A DNA stretch of 64,000 nucleotides, from assembly GCA_029207755.1 (NCBI GenBank), contig JARCOQ010000009.1, forward strand, positions 33,564,914-33,628,913, in the 5' to 3' direction. The notes under the pieces were generated by a model. That model was not told where the DNA came from and did not search any database. It worked only from the letters and a program-made list of their open reading frames with translations. This DNA is from Chamaea fasciata (lineage: Eukaryota; Chordata; Aves; Passeriformes; Sylviidae). This document shows, in pieces, positions 1 through 14,384 of this stretch. Both the position numbers and the translations under genes were made by a program. Each line of letters starts with the position of its first letter. Within the stretch, counting starts at the first letter, position 1.

Positions 1-3000
1 GTCTGGGGAGCAGCAGTGTTGAAGTGAAACTTGCGATTTGGCTGGCACATGCCTCAACAAAGCAAAGGAGCCTGTGTGCAGTTAATTGGACCAAAATTTA
101 AACCTTAAGAAGTGAAAGGGGTCATCTCTGGGAATCAAAACTGTTGTGACAGGAAGGTGCACCTGGAGAGACGACATTGGAGGGGTTTACCTCACCTCAG
201 GCTCTGCAGATTTTGGGTTTTGGAAGAAAGCTGGAAAGAGCCACTCTGGATTCAGACATTGCATGAGTGTGGTCTTATGTTCAGCTCTGTCTGTCCCCTG
301 AGCCTTGGGGCTTTGCTTACTATTGGGACCTTTCAGAGGCTTTTGGAGTGCTTTTTTCCAATATAGGGCTACTGAAAACTGAAGTTTGTGGTCACATTCC
401 CATCTCTAGAAAAGGAAGCCTGGACTGTGCTAGTTCTTGGCCTTTAGTATATTGTACTGAGTGTCCAAAATAACCACAGATTTTTTATCTTTTTGAGAGC
501 AGCAATGAAGAGTAACCGTGTCCCCTCTATGCATTTTTATAAGGTAGCTGCCTTTTTCCTTAAGTGCATGGCAACAATGAGCTGAAATGTGATGTTTGTG
601 ATGTACATTCTCTACTTTCCAGTACTGCAGAATTTACAACTCCTTTTATACTTTGTCCTTCTATAGAGTGTTGTTTAAGCTGTGCAAAGTGTGTCATCCA
701 TATTAGGTAACAAGCTCTGCAACAGCTTTGTAAGGTTATATTTAAGGATCATTTCAGTTAGCTGAGGTCAGTCTATTGCCATTTAAAATACCTGTCTTAA
801 AGATGAACTCTCCCTGGCAAACTCAGGATGCTCTTTTACAGGTTTTGAAGAAACCAGCCCTCCTGTAAACTCTGACCCACTGGGAGCCTGTGATCTTGGC
901 ACTGAATTCAGGTTTGTATCTATCCAGTTTTTCCAGTTCTTTTGAGGAGAAATGAATCCCTCATTACTGAAAAGAGCAGCTTGACACCTGACTCCATTCA
1001 TATTGCAAATCTGGCCACCCAAGTCTTGTAGATGTGATTTCTTGAGGACACTGAGCAGCGGCATCATTCAAAGTCACCCTTCAACAAAGCTGATGTTTCA
1101 ATCCTTCATATAATGGAACTGTCAGCTGTAAGCCTTGTAAGTTTGGGAAGAGGGTTAATTGGTATCGTTAAAACTAGGTACAGGCAGCAATGAACACTTC
1201 CATCATCCTAGAAAGCCCAACAGGTTTTTCTCTGAACAGAAAATGGATGAAGTATACACCTGCAAGTTGTCAGAATCTGTTAACAGCAAAAAAATCCCAT
1301 AAAGGCTCCTGTTGACTTCTTAAAATTTTGCTGGCGAATATTTGTATTGGATACCAAGTTTTAGGCCATTTATTTCAGGTGCTTGTAAATGTTGCTGTAC
1401 TGACCCAAGCGAAAGTCAAAGTCTGCTGCATGAGTTTCCCATTGGCTATCTCTTTGCTCTCATGGAGAGATCTTATTTTTGGTAATGAGAATAATTTGGT
1501 TTCTCTTCTCATTCAGAAGTCTGAAATCTAATCAGTAAAGCAGTTTTATTAATAATTGTGTGATGATGCACCTACCGTAATGAAGAAGTGTAGAAAAAAA
1601 ATCAATATGGATATTTTTGACATAAAGGAAAAGTATTTCTGTTGGCTTGGATTTTTTGTTCGTTTCCTGCCAGTGCTTAAAACCAGAATGTATCTGAGCT
1701 TTTGAAATCAAAACGTGGACTTAATATTCAAAGGTATGAAGGAAAGTGTCTGGGGAATAGGCTGTTCTGAAACTTTGTAGAATTTAATAAATGACATAAT
1801 TTGAGAAGGATCTATGGATGGCATCTGGTCTGGCTCACCACTGAGATTTTCTGCATTTATGAAATGTAAACTATTGTACAGCTTATACAGATTTACTAAT
1901 TTCTAGAGTCAATTTTTTCTTATATCCAAACCATCCTTCCCGTCCTTCGTGTGTGCAGCTGCTGTCTCCTTTCTCAGTGACAGTGGTTGGTGGAACTGCC
2001 TTGGCTGCTATTCCCCTCTGAGCATCCAACCAACCATCTCCTGGGTTTCAGACTTGCTCTCTACTGTTCTTTTTTTGGAAAACAAACTATGGGCTTGTTT
2101 TGTTGCTTTCTTAATTCATATTTATAGCCAGATGGGGAGGGGGTGTGAGTGCAATTTTTAAGTTATTTCAAGCATGAAATGGGAAATAATTGAGAAGTTG
2201 AAATATTTTTTCACTCTTTCTAGTTAAAAGATCCATTTCGTTAGAGAGCTGATTTAAATATTTTTCTTTAGTTAACAAAAGTTATATTGAGAGAAAATTT
2301 ACAGACTTGGAAGACAAAATCCCAGTACATTTTGTCAGAAACCTATTTTGACACAAATGAAACAGAAGTGTGCCATGTCCAGGACAAAAGTTGCTTTTCA
2401 GGTTTTATGACCAAGCTGAACTTTACTTCTTATTATGTAATAATACAGCAAGAAATAGTTCAGTAAGTAAAAGTATCTGGAATAGGCTGAAGTTCACACT
2501 TGCTGTGGAGGGAATGTGAGAGATTAAAACACTGGTCGAGGTGAATGAATAAAGCAAATAAATTATAGGTCTGACCCAACATCATTACTCTTTTCTTTCC
2601 ACAAGGGAAAAAATTCCAGGAAGCATTATAAACTCTTCTGGACAAGGGCACAACATTAACAATTTAAATATCGGCGAAAAAAATGAGAAAGAATCACACT
2701 AGTCTCCCTGGAACACTTGTAATTTATCACTTGAGATTGTGTTTATTATGTAAAGTAAAACAAACATAATAAGGTGCTCTTGAAGGAAATGAAATCAATT
2801 AGTTAAAGTACATCCACATTTAGATAGTGATGTATGAAATTCTGTCCAAGTTTCAATATCTGCTATACAGAATGTGGTATGTGATTCTGGACAGTAGTAA
2901 ACCAAATCTGATTGGACTCTGCAGGTTTTAAATAAAGATCTCAAATGAAACACCTGGAATGATCCGGGCAAAGTGTTGTCTGTGAGTTTGGGTTTAGAGG

Positions 3001-6000
3001 CACAGTAATATCCTGGCCTGTTGGGCTGCCATCATCGGTGGCAATAAACGCTTCAGAGCTAATCCAGGTCACATATCTTCATTGCCAGTAAAGCAAAATC
3101 CTGGTGCTTTGTTTCAGTGTAACATGTCTGTAAATTAGGGAAACGCCATAGACTATTTGCAGGGCTTTCTGAAAACCTACTTAGAATTTACCCCTTGTTT
3201 GTGCTGACATGCAATTCAGCACTTTTTTCTAGGTTTGGGGGGCATCAGGTGCATTCGGACAGAAAAAAGGAATTCTAATCTATATACAGAGTGTATGGGA
3301 GTGAACTGAGAAAGAAAATAGGAGAGGGGTCAGGTTCGCGTCTTTAATCTTTGATATGAAAACACGCAAACTGAGTTCCATAGCTGTTTGCATTTCCTTC
3401 CAAAGGACAGATGTGGATTCTGATTCTTCTCCCCACATTTTATCCTCACGTATGAGGGACAATTCCAGGGAGACAGAGTGGCTAGCTCAGCATTATTTGC
3501 CAATTCATGTACCATGATATGTTGGAATTAGAAGCAGAGAATCTTTGCCAACGCAGTAGTTACTCCAGCCCTTGTTCTTTGCCCCTGCCGTAGCTTTTGT
3601 AGGGATCAGAAGAGTTCCTTTTTCTTGCTGCTCTGAAAATTGTCTATTTTTATTGGTGGCATATGTGCCTCACAGTAGTGAAGGAAGTGTGCTGTGGCAG
3701 CCAGCAGTTAGTTTTGGAGAACCACTCCTTGGCTTCTGGGGCTTCCTGAAGAGCCAGTCTGCCTTCAGTGCCTCAGCAGCTCCACTGGGAAGCTTCAGCC
3801 CCTCTGTGCTCCAGCAGGTGGAAACTTGGGGGCTGCCAGTGTTTAATAGCAGGATCAGTCATGGAACTACTGACCTTCTTCCTAGGAAAGCTTGAAAAGC
3901 ACTGCCAGTGATTTTCTAGAAGTGCTTTTGTAATACTGGTTAGAGGTTAAATATAGGGAGAGACATTGTTCATGACAGCGAAGGGAGAATCCGATAAACA
4001 GGTCAGGAGGAAGTCATAGTTTTGAAGATATTTTTGCTCAGTGCTCATATTTTGCTCCTTCTAAAATAGAACTAAGAAACCTCACAGGACACTTAAATTT
4101 TATTTGCTTGGATAACTGTTTGCTAAATTTTTTCTTCTATAAACTTACAAATGCGAGTCATTAAATTTGACATCTTAACATGAAGAAAAAAAGGTTTCTA
4201 CATTTGGTTACATAAATGCTGTCCCCTACACAAACACTGTAGGCAATGTTGGATTTCATAAAAAAAAGTCCACCCAAACATATGGAGACGGTGTAACAAC
4301 AAAATTTTGGCAAAATTTTGACCTCCAAAAGAATGCTAATTAATAATGTGTTAAAAATCATACTTTGGATTACACTTGCTGGTCTGAAGTGCTAAAAATT
4401 GTTACTGGCTGTAGGCATGAGGGTTTTCTCTTTTGTAAACTAACATCTGTTAGTTTCTCATGTCTATGTAGGCCTATTAGGGTTCATTCTGGTTTTCCTT
4501 CCTAGCCTTTTGGAATGGAAATCTCCCTTAAGTGTCTGCGCTAATTCAGTATTGATCATAGCAGTATGAGGATCAGAAATCTTAAGAGTGAAACTCGAGG
4601 TGTGTGCAGTTGTTTAGTTACTGGTAATGCTGAGGTAGGTGTAGGTAAGGAATTTAGAATAAAGTGGGTGGGAAAACCTCGTGTGTGCATAGCTCTTCAG
4701 AGAAATACGTGCTATTTCTGTAGTTATACATCATGATATGAAAAACTCTGTATTGTGGGAACTTGCAAACAAGGTATTGTTCTTCAAGCAATTAAATATT
4801 GATATCTGAAGTCTGATTTAGTGTTTGTTTCTCTGTAGCACCGTGTTACAGTTACTAAAGGGTGTTAAAATTGCCGGAGAAAATACGCTTGTGAAAATTC
4901 AGTGTAAATTAACTTTTTTTTTGCAGTATTCCTCCCATGTATGAATGCTACACAGAAAACACAAATCGAAGTTTCCAGACATGACTTTATTTTTGTTTGT
5001 CTAACCCTGGACAGGAACCACTACGGCATATGCTGAGATACCAACAGTGGGGCGGGGCCCATTTTGATGGTGCTTTGTTATTTTAAGTGTGCTAAGAACC
5101 ATGTTACTGTAGATTCCTATTTATTCATGAGATCTGTCTTTAAAGGATAGATCCTGGGGAAATGATCCTATCCTCTGTTGAAACCTTTATTATCTTCATG
5201 ATGTTTACACGTTCAAACAAACATCTTCGTTATTCCTTTAGATTTAGTGTGTTGTTGAATGCTGATTTGAGTAAACTTTTTCATAACAAGATATTTATAT
5301 GTCTTTATAACCACTTGCTGTTTCTTTCATATGTGGCAAGAACATTTTCAGTGTAGTATGATGACATTTCACAGTCCAAAAGAATTGCTTTGAGAGGCAG
5401 CTTTCCTAAGATTCTTAATCAAATGAAAAGATTGAGCACAAGCAAAGAAATCTATTAAGCTCCTTATTTTAATCCATCCTAAATCATTTAAATGTATGTA
5501 TAATTGCATATGGAAGCTGCTGTATTATCACTGCAGTAGAATTGTTGATATAAATAATGCCAGTCACTGTCGCACTTCTATTTTGTTTTTAGCTGGAGAA
5601 GCCTCTCTGGAGAAACACCAATTCCTATTTAATTGCCTCAGAATTTTACAGATGGAGAAGAACCCATTAATGAATCATGTGCTGCTGTGAAGTGATAGGA
5701 TTGCTGAAGTGCCATGTAGTCCAAATTTGCCATCTTAGGAAACAAGTTTGCTGTTTCCAAAATAGTGCCTGTGTCTATAAATAAAGCGTCTCCTTGCTTG
5801 TGTTGAAAACCTTTATTCTTTGGAGACTACGATGCCATTTCCACACTCCTGTGTTTCCATGTGGGGTTATGTGCTGTAGCAGAGGTTTTGGAGGATTTGC
5901 CACTCCGAGTGGAGGGGCTATCCAGTTGTTCTCAAGGAGATGCAGTGAAACATCAGTTTGGACAGAAGGGTGGGAAGTTGCCAATGGATGGAGAATCATT

Positions 6001-6583
6001 AATTGCTCCCAGAGGTGCTGCAGCTGAATGAGGCTTTAGGGATGGGTCTGAAGAGAGGAAGAAGGGAGGGAAGGGCAGCACCTGGCTGGAATGAGAAGTC
6101 ATTATCAAAGAACAATTTAAAGAGGGAAAAATGTGGAAGCTTGAGAGTATCCTAGTTTTTACAGTACCTTTTCCCAAATATGGAAAATCGAGAGAATGCT
6201 GTGTAACCTTCAGATCTTGTTTTAAATCTACATTTACAAAATGCAGACCAGAAAATAAAATCTCCTGCATAGTAGTTGTGTAACTATCTCTGTCAGCTGT
6301 TGAGAGGTGCTGTTGTTTATTTTGTTCTGCTAGAATTTGTCAAAAATAACTGACGAAGAACTGTTTTAAGTTTCTCATTTTACGTAGTTAATTTCAATTT
6401 CTTGATTGGCCCATGTGAGCAAAGATTTATCTCACCAACTCATGGTTAGACGGAACTCTGGATTTAGTGGGTTTCCTGTTTTTTCAGGAAGATGTGAGGT
6501 AGAGGACAAGGATTTGCAGCTGATGGCACAATAGAACTTGGCCTTTAGTCAGTATGGTTTCTTCGGACATGAATGGCTAGTGA
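1..6583. other. Gene-free unique sequence
   Basis: I see no gene, transposon copy or tandem array that I can name here. Stop-free stretches are all short (at most 107 codons) and overlap on both strands, as in non-coding DNA. Minor items are a 9-bp inverted repeat (TTATTATGT/ACATAATAA, 2743-2772), an 11-bp tandem duplication of CAAAATTTTGG at 4300-4321, and a single GC-box-like GGGGCGGGGCCC at 5049-5060 in otherwise AT-rich DNA. Very old, unrecognisable repeats may be hidden here. Confidence 0.6.
5049..5060 (+). promoter_or_regulatory. Isolated GC box (Sp1-like)
   Basis: The 12 bases GGGGCGGGGCCC match the Sp1/KLF GC-box core and stand alone in an AT-rich neighbourhood. No TATA box, CpG island or exon is evident nearby, so promoter function is doubtful. 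Reported only as a sequence match. Confidence 0.15.
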
Positions 6584-6772
6584 GTACTCTCTGCTGATGC
6601 TCTTCAGGACATCAGAGAGGAGGAAATCAATCAGCCTCTGAGTTTGGAGGAGCTCTTAGAGGGAATTCTTTCCCTTGATGACGAGGCTGCCCCTTCAAAA
6701 TCTGGCAGCTCCACAGCAGAGCAATCTGTGAAAGTCCTAACAGCTGAGGGGCAGCTGTACAAGTCCTACTGA
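6584..6772 (+). other. Candidate terminal exon or old coding insert, unidentified
   Basis: This frame is open from just after a TGA (6581-6583) to a TGA at 6770-6772. A plausible splice acceptor ends at 6607: a branch-like CTGAT, then a pyrimidine-rich stretch ending CTTCAG. From 6608 the frame is in phase 0 and encodes 54 residues. They are acidic and leucine-rich at first (DIREEEINQPLSLEELLEGI), then Ser/Ala-rich, ending in a Gln-Leu-Tyr-Lys-Ser-Tyr tail. The composition looks more protein-like than most chance frames in the window, but it is short and I do not recognise the family. It could be a real last exon, a domesticated fragment, a remnant of an old DNA transposon, or chance. There is no canonical AATAAA close by; an ATTAAA occurs near 7057. 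Confidence 0.25.
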
Positions 6773-9700
6773 GAACCCTACATCTGACCTAACTTTTTAA
6801 AGAGAGAGTGAAAAGTCAAATCATTGTCCCAGAGCAGCTCTCCAAATACTCTTTCTCTACCTTCCTGGAAGATTTTCTTATGTAAACATGGTGCTGAACT
6901 AAATGAGGGAGTTCGATAAAGTTACTCATCTTTTCCTTTTTTCTAATGTGTATGCAGAAGTCCTAGAAAAATAAGTCAAAAATTGCTTTAAAAAGTCTCT
7001 GCACTCAAACTGAAACCTAGCAAGTAGTAAGTAACCAAAAAAAAAAAAAAAAAGGCATTAAATAAGATGTAAATTGGAAAGACTCCCCATTTTAATTATA
7101 TTAAATGATTGTAGGGGAAACTTAGCATATAAAGGATCATCCTTGGTCCAGGAAGTAATTAGAGAATATTTCATTGCCTCATTAGCCTCTCTTTTTGACT
7201 GCTGGCAGCTTGAATTGATGAAGAACAGACACGCTTGGTTTGCTGACTTTTGCAGCTCACCAAAACTGAAACCATCCTTTGATTGCTCTGATGTTCCTAC
7301 TTATGGGCACCGTGAAGTTAAAGGCTCCCTGTCTCCCCGTGTGAGACCTCTTCATGTCCTGTTCTAACAGAGTCTGCGGTGCAAGCTGTGCCTTTGCAGA
7401 GAGCTCCAGTTTGCCGGGGTTTGGCTGTGAGGGCCGGGTTTTACCAATGCTGGACCCTGAGAATGTTGTAGTCAGTGGAATGCCTATGAAGAGAAGCCAC
7501 CCCGCTCCACGGAGACTTCTACAGAGGCACTGCTTTCCCCCCTTCAGAGGATAAAACAGCTTGGCAGCTCTGCAGCTGCTGGTCTGGGAGGCAAAGGTTT
7601 TATGCCATCTTGCCCTTAGGAACAGCGAACTACTTTTCCTACTTGATGTAGTGTCTTGAAATTTGTCTACTTCACCCAACATCCATAGTTTCAATGCTGG
7701 GGAAGTACTAATTAAAAAACTTGACAGAAAAAGCCCCAAAATAGACCAGTTCTTAAACTACTGCAAATCAGCTGTTACAGCAGCTCCCTGAGGAACGTTT
7801 TTGCAAATTCTGTTCTTCATTCTTTTAGGCTCTCTTGTATTCATCAAGAGAAAAGAAATTGAACTGATCACACCCAGGGTTTCTTTTATTTGTGTGGGGG
7901 TTTGTTTATTTGTTTCTTTTTAGCCTTGGTAATACTTTTTTTCCTTGGCTGTGTGTTTCTGTCTAGATTGACTGTTACAGACTGATCTGCAGAGGGCCTC
8001 AGTAGTGTGCTTTATCTGTCTAAATTTCCATCATAAAAATTTGTTTTGGTTTCTAGTTGCTGGTACTTCCTACAGGTGGAATAAATATCAGTGCTCACCG
8101 CTAAATTGTGCGTATTGGATTTTCCTTCATGAAGGAGCTAGTGTTGGATTTTTCAGAGCAGTCATTCTAGATGGAACTAAATAGCATGGAATTTGAGACA
8201 TATCTTGTATATTCTGTCTTCAATTAAGCATATCATTTTACAAATTATGTTTTGTATTTCCAGCCTCTGCATGTTCATAATTCCTTTGGTGATGGTTGAA
8301 TTATTTTAGTAATTACTTCCTTTTCTATTGAGTAGCTGAGCAATTAGTAGAATAATCATTCAGGTAGTTACTTTGTTGATTAAGAGCAACCTTGATCGTG
8401 AAAATCATTATATGTTAACAAATCAAATTGTGAAAGCTTTTCTGGTACAGAACCAGTTCACCACACTTAAATGGATTGTATGATGTGATGGATTGAATCT
8501 GTGTCATCAACAGGTGGGTCATTTCTGTATCCCCAAATACATTTTGAAAATATATTTCCAATTGTATGTTGTCTTACTTATTTACATTAAGGGTAGAGGT
8601 AAGAAATTAGGCATCTGTTTGTTCTTTTTGAAGTAGACACATAGTGAGTACTGCAGTAGTTGAACTGTTCTCCACGTTTGGTAACATCTCATCCTCCCTA
8701 CGTTTCTTGAAAAGGAAGCATTTGTGAAAATTGATAAAAGCACAATGATATCTTCATATTTTATATGGATTTCTATGTGTACCTGTTAAAAATGTGGGTA
8801 TATGTATCTGAAGTATTATTTGCTGAAGAAGGCCTAGTTGATCAGTGCAACAGGCTGCCGGCCAATATGGAAGCAGTGCACGTAGCACCTGGAATTTGTA
8901 GAGCTGTACCAGCCCTGCTTGTGGATTGTGCACCACGGAGATGGATTCTGCCATCTGCTTTCCCTGGTCTGCTGGGACAGAAGCTGTGCCACGGGGTTTT
9001 TTTTGTGTCTCAGAATGTTTTGGACTCAGGTCAGTTATAAAGAGAAGGCAAACTCCTCGAGCTGGGCAGCCTTGTCATTTTCTGTAATTAAAAACTGTTA
9101 CACCACAACTCTCACACTGTTCTGCAGAACAAGTCTGCTTGAGTGCTGGAAGTGCTGGGCTTGTGATGCCCACACAGTACCTCATGCAGACTTAGCCCAA
9201 TGGGTTTCTGTGAGAGCATTGCTCAGAAATTAGTAGATGAGAATTCCTGGCTCTCAGACCTGTACCCCTGATTGAGTAGAGCTCTTCAGTACCAACTTAA
9301 GTGTTTCAGAGCACGGGGGCTTGAGTTCAGAAAGGCAGGGAGTCTTTTACAGTGGCACAGTGGTACCTTTCTGTCCTTGGGTTTGCACTGTGCTTAGAGG
9401 AAGAGTAAAGCATTATTTCTGCCTTTCAAGTATACTTTAAAAACAGAAAAGAAGTAGCTACCGACTTTTGTCATCCCTATGCCCCATGTGCATGATCTGA
9501 TTGAGGGTATGGACCCCTTTATCACACAACAGACTTAGCTTTGCAAAGCCTTCACTGGCCAGGTAGTTTATATGCTGTCTCCTGGTTTCCTCATAGGTGC
9601 TTTGAAGAAAACTTGAGGTAATTCTCTGATTTTAAAAAATCGTCCAACTTGTCTCCTTAAGCATTTTAGGCATCATGTATTTGAAAGCTTGCTCATGGTG

Positions 9701-12700
9701 GGCTTTGAAAATGCTGTAGCTAATGTAACACAGACATTGCTTGTATCACAAGTATTACAGGAGCATGGTCATAGTATGAGAATTTAGTTCTTGGAAAGAG
9801 ATTTTGTCTTGTGACTTATTGTGGCTCTTGACAATCTTCATGTTGACTGTCTGCCTTAGCATATCATCAGCTATCATGTCCTCCCTGTTCACATTTTCTC
9901 TTGAGACCTTTAACAGGTGTAAAATCCCAAATAGCATTCCATTCATGGGCAGAGATGTTCTGGGATTGTCACGTGTATTCTGAGGGACCACAAGCTCTGC
10001 AGTGCCAATTTACATGGCAAGCATGAGGACATTACCTCAGTAACTGGCAGCCTGCTGCAAGGGAGGCACAAATCCTCCCAGATCATGGCTGCACTTCTTT
10101 GGAAGTGACAAGGATTTGTGCCAAGCATTTGCATCTCCAATAAGGCTGACTAATAAGATACTGTGTCTGAGTTGTCTGTGTGTTGCTGCTTAGTTTGGTC
10201 TTTATATAAAAACATTTGAACAGGTGCTACAGACAGCATCCAAAACAAGCATATTTGGAAACATCAGGTTGCTCAATGTTGGCTTTTAACTGGTGTAAAC
10301 CGAACTTGGCCATTTCAATTCTTTCAGGTTTCCTGAAACAACTCCTTGTTTTCTTGCAGTATATTCCCTGAGTACTGCACTATGCATACTTCACTTTTAC
10401 AGTTAATTGAGGTGTCTGGAGGTCAGCCAGTCTGACCAAGCCCTTTTAGAATCCTGAGGTACTTAGCACTGGAGACTCTCTGCAAAGATTATAGTATTGA
10501 ATTGGACTTGTTCTTCATATACCCAAAGTATATTAAATGTTTGTGCTTGAGTGACTGGTAGGGCAGGAGGTGTTTTATCTACGTTGAATTAAGATTGTTC
10601 TGATTGCCCACATGGGTTATCAGGGAGAGGATCATGAAGCCTGGGGGAATTGGGAGCCAAGTAAAGGAAATAAAAATCCAGCAGGAGTGTTGCTTTCAGG
10701 AGTTCTGGCCCCGCCACCAGCCTTCCCTTTGAACTAGGGAGGGGGATGTCTCTCATGGATTTGGGCTGCAGGGAGAAAGGGGTGCCACACTATCAGAGCT
10801 GTAGTTGGCTGTATAATTTCACAGTACTGTGTAATATCTGAATAAAAGGATGACAATTACACCTTTGCATTTAATTAATAATGAACTTTAGTCCTTAACT
10901 TGTAGCTCTTCTACAAAGTCAAGCTGCTAAATTCAACTTGATTTCATTTTTAGAGAATACTAGAAAAAAAATTTTAAATTATATAAAACCACCTAAAAGG
11001 AATCAAAGCATAAAAACCCCATTTCTGGATACAGTGTGTTTTCAATTCTTTAAAGTTTCAAAATACTTTAGAATTCTGATTGATATTTGTTCTATCGTGT
11101 ATTTTCTCTGGCTTGTTTATACTAATCTCTCAGTTTATTATCAAAACTTTTAGATTGATGTTTGAAAAGAGGAGCAACTTAGAAGTGGCTTCAAAGGTCT
11201 CAGCACAACATCTAAATAGGATAATTCATAGAAATCTGTAATCAGGGCACTTAGTGATTTTCATTAGTTTGTGAACAACAGTGTTATATAACTGCACCAA
11301 CAAAGAGATATTTTTTTTAAATTATAAAATAGTTTGCTATATAAATTTAACTTCCCAAGGCTGGTATGTGTTAATATGATAAAAGGGCCTTACCCAAAAT
11401 ATCCAGTTTCTGCATAAATAAGTACAGTAGTTTTGTCTGAAATCTTGTGTTTTCCCAACAGAGAACTATAGAATGCCCAGTAATGTGAGCTGGGTTGCCT
11501 TCTCACAGTGGCAATAAAAGGCATTCTAGAAAATCTAATGAATTTGATGATAATGGTTACATAGACCATAAAAATCCCAGAAAATTTTTCTTTTGTTTAA
11601 ATATGACTTTCAGGGGGCAGGGAAATGGGCTAGAGAGGGGAGTTTATGAACATGCAGTAGTGTCCTTTCAACAAACTGTTCTCATCTGGGGAAAGAGGTC
11701 AGTGTTCTCCAGCCCATCAGGCTGTTTTTGCTGGCTTGAAGGTGCTGCTTCTTGTGTGCTTCCAACTGGGCATTTTTGGAATAAAGCCAGTATTAGGCCT
11801 CTGGAAACCAAACAAAATAATGTAATGTGAATTCTTGGGGTGACTGCATTGTAAGGTTGTTTCTTAGGCTCTCTGGGGTCTCAGCTCACTGTGTCAGATC
11901 AGCACAAAGCTGATGCTTGGGACCTGAACAGCCCCTTTGCTCTGGGTGCCGGTCTGCAGCAAGGCGAGAACTTGGCTAAATTCCATCAGGAGGGACCATT
12001 CTCAGGTGTCTGAGCCCTTCCTGTTCTCCATGTGCAGGTGGTAGGGTTAGCAGCTGTTTGTTGTTGTACCTCAGCTATTTGAGGAGACAACCTGCTTTTA
12101 AACCATTAATCCAGAAAAATAAGGATGAGTGTCTGTGGGAATCTCCAAGTAATAAAAACATATGCTTTTAGAATATGACCAGTGCTTGTCATATCTATAT
12201 TTCAAATCTGTATTTCCTGCCTACTTGTATTTAAATTTAAAATATTTGTTATCTTTTGGTTTACTTAATAAGGTCAGTATTCTATGGGTGAGTTCTTTGT
12301 GTTTAATGAACTCTGCCAAATACGTGAGACTTGTGACTGCTAGGGTGGTACTGTGGGGTGATAACTTTTTGGCTTAACATAATGTTTGAAGTCCTTCATT
12401 AAACTTGAGATAAATTTTATTGTGTGGTTTGTTGAAGATGTGTGGACTTGAATTTATTTTTTTTCATGGCTCTGTTGAAACATGACAGTGAGTAGGAGTA
12501 TTACCTGGATTGTATCTTCAGCAGCTCACAGAAGTTGCAGGATTGATAGCATGTGGTTTTCAAGGCACCCATTTTTGGCTAGGGACTTTCTGAAACTTCT
12601 CCATCCTTGTCACCTTCATTAAAAAGGAGCAAAATGAGTCCTGTGATGGTGTGTTTGAACATTGCAGACCTACATTTCTTCCTCTCACCCTTTCATGTGT

Positions 12701-14384
12701 CAGGATTTGCTTTTGCAATTTCTGGTTTGAACCCAATATATTTTTCTTGATTACTACTAGAAAATTAACAGAGTTCTTTAGCATTATTAATCTACTGGAA
12801 AGTTTTATAGTGATCTTTTTCTACTAGATCATTCAAGTGGGCAATTCAGTCTTCAAATTCAATGAAGCATAAGGCATCAGGCCTCCAAATGTAAATAATG
12901 ATCTTTGTATTCCACTTTTGTCAAGATATTCAAAAAAGGAGTAATTTATGCTTCAGTGAGTAGGCAGTGAGAGTCCTCTCTACCAAAACATTTTTGTAGG
13001 TTAAACAACTGTCAAAATCTGATTTTTCTTGAGGGTTTTGTTTTTCATACTTCTAATATTTATTACCTAATAAATAGCCTCTGTAATATGTCTGTTTACA
13101 CTTTCCAGTGCCAATCCTAAGTGTAGTCTTTGGCCAGAAGTACAGGGAGCTTTCCTGCTCGAAAATAATAGTTAACTCTGAAGGAAGACAACAACCCTTA
13201 GAATAACAGCACTGCTATCCTGGGATGTGCTGAAGCTCAGTTGGAGTGGGATGGATGGAACCAGTGTAGAACACTCACTGCTGTTATTGACACTGTCTGT
13301 GATTGTACGGTCAGAGCAAGGGCAGGGGGTGGGCAGAGCAACAGAGACAAAATCACAAAACACAATAGGGTGTAAGCGTGTGTATCGTTTGGTCTGCCAG
13401 TGAGCATTTCTGCAGCTTTAGCACGGTACTACATGGTGCGTGCAGAAGGCTTGTGGCGCCCTCACGGTGTTTAGGAGTGATGAGACACTGTGAAATTGCA
13501 TGGCTGTTTCTAGGCTGTACTACAGAAAAGCAGGGAACTTCCCTCTTCAGGATTCAGCTGGGACAGCACCGAAGTCTCTGTGGGCTGCTTGTGGTGAAGT
13601 ACTCTGTACTTCTGGGCAGTGCACTCAACGTTTAGCTCTCCCTGAGCAGTTTGTGTGGGCTGTGCAGATCCCCTGCTGCAGGTGAGGGCTCAGTGCAGCG
13701 TTAGGTGAGCTGGGTTGGGCCTGGTGACCCTGATGCACCACAGCAGCCAAGCAGCAGCGACTGCTCTCTGCTTGTCTGACAGGGGAAAGCATTTCACTCA
13801 CTTGGGCATGGATTGCAGCCTGCTTCAACCAGTCTGTCAGAATTAAAGCCACTTTCACCAGAGCTAGGCAGCATCATTAATATACTTGAGGAGCTGGAAA
13901 CATAACTAAACTATCTTATTTTCATATGTTTGCCATATTAGCTGAACACCAGCAGAATTTTTTAGGTGTAGTTTGGCATTGGTTTCATGTCATATTAAGC
14001 AATTGTGCAGAGCTGTGCCTGCCAGATGACTTGGTCACCTTCTTCTCTGGGTTTTGGAGGTGTTCTGTGGTGTAAGTGTGGGAAGATGTGCACATTCTGA
14101 TGAACTGCAACAACCCAAAGTAGTACGGGGTTTCAAATCTTTAGCATGAGTCATATAAGGGCTTCTTGCCCAGGGTCCTCCTCACTTGGGCATGTAGGTG
14201 CACTGTGCTCTGCAAAATTCCCTGTCACATTTGTAGCTTCTGGGTTGTGCTGTTGGGGCTGTGCCTGTCCATATCACACAGTGGAGCCCTGTCAGCCCAG
14301 GGGACCAGAGAGCTGAGAGCAAGCAGCTCCTCCGCCCTCTGCAGAGTCAGGACTGCACAGGGCAGAAAGCAGTGAGTGGAACAG
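6773..14384. other. Gene-free unique sequence
   Basis: No gene or clear transposon copy seen. A run of 17 A at 7037-7053 is the only notable simple repeat. A 160-codon stop-free frame on the minus strand (7257-7739) was rejected as chance. A short stretch near 10410-10480 has weak wording in common with CR1 3' ends but is too degraded to call. A 9-bp palindrome with a 2-bp centre lies at 13057-13076. Confidence 0.55.
13057..13076. repeat. Near-perfect AT palindrome
   Basis: TATTTATTA (13057-13065), a CC spacer, and TAATAAATA (13068-13076) form a 9-bp perfect inverted repeat. Such AT palindromes are frequent in AT-rich DNA. No function is implied. Confidence 0.5.

Noticed and set aside
7257..7739. 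Longest open frame in the window, 160 codons, minus strand
   Set aside because: No recognisable domain, overlapping chance frames on the plus strand, ordinary composition; in 64 kb one frame this long is not surprising.
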